Source: Bacillota bacterium
Lineage (GTDB): Bacteria; Bacillota; Dethiobacteria; DTU022; JAAZDU01
Reading direction: 5' to 3'
Length of the DNA: 23,012 bases
Assembly (NCBI GenBank): GCA_012512665.1
Contig: JAAZDU010000117.1
Location: 1-23,012 of the forward strand
Of this stretch, positions 23,012-23,012 are shown in pieces. Made by a program: the position numbers and the translations under genes. Numbering within the stretch: the stretch's first letter is position 1; every line of letters begins with the position of its first letter. Below the pieces are notes generated by a model, which had not been told where the DNA came from, did no database searches, and saw only the letters and a program-made list of their open reading frames with translations.

Positions 23012-23012
23012 G

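Noticed and set aside
1..23012. Mobile elements, CRISPR arrays, tRNA or rRNA genes
   Set aside because: No transposase, integrase, terminal repeats, regularly spaced repeats or cloverleaf-like sequences were seen on either strand.

Overview
The window looks like a chromosomal segment of a low-to-mid GC Gram-positive anaerobe of the class Clostridia. The evidence is a split glycine decarboxylase (gcvPA/gcvPB), a tandem glycine riboswitch ending in an intrinsic terminator, strong AGGAGG-type ribosome binding sites, consensus sigma-A promoters, a lipoprotein-type binding protein, a rhodanese-less ThiI, a bacterial Ku/LigD system, and soluble ferredoxin/NADH-type Fe-S flavoproteins. Genus cannot be fixed from sequence alone. 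TTG starts are frequent (livG, livM, the NuoE-like gene, gcvT), each with a good ribosome binding site.

Layout. 1-4362 (minus): a branched-chain amino acid ABC transporter operon, livK-livH-livM-livG-livF, with livF cut by the window edge and a GC-rich stem-loop between livK and livH. 4530-7221 (minus): a compact NHEJ cassette, ku - DNA ligase - primase/polymerase, with the two LigD domains encoded by separate genes. 7397-8140 (plus): an exported SIMPL-domain protein. 8141-8495: a 355-base stretch with a 16-bp perfect inverted repeat, a coding remnant without a start codon, and the trx terminator. 8496-9759 (minus): trxB-trxA with a perfect TTGACA-17-TATAAT promoter and a clear terminator. 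9848-10696 (minus): a COG1237-type metallo-beta-lactamase-fold protein.

10945-14047 (plus): three overlapping genes for a NuoE/NuoF/NuoG-N-terminus-like NADH-oxidising Fe-S flavoprotein module with its own promoter. No hydrogenase or formate dehydrogenase catalytic subunit is present nearby, and several cluster ligand motifs are non-standard. 14159-16821 (plus): a small NifU-C-terminal (Nfu) scaffold protein, then cysteine desulfurase and ThiI, which overlap and form the sulfur relay for tRNA 4-thiouridine and Fe-S assembly. 16993-22703 (minus): the full glycine cleavage system gcvT-gcvH-gcvPA-gcvPB-lpdA, controlled by promoter, tandem glycine riboswitch and terminator at 22733-23011.

Together the region is mainly central and redox metabolism (glycine/one-carbon, NADH-linked Fe-S electron transfer, thioredoxin, Fe-S/sulfur supply) plus amino acid uptake and DNA end joining. 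Nothing resembles a phage, IS element, CRISPR or defence island. The points most worth a second look are the orphan diaphorase module with an Asp in place of a cluster cysteine, the thioredoxin reductase whose NADPH-phosphate-binding arginines are mostly replaced, and the non-coding/remnant stretch at 8141-8495.
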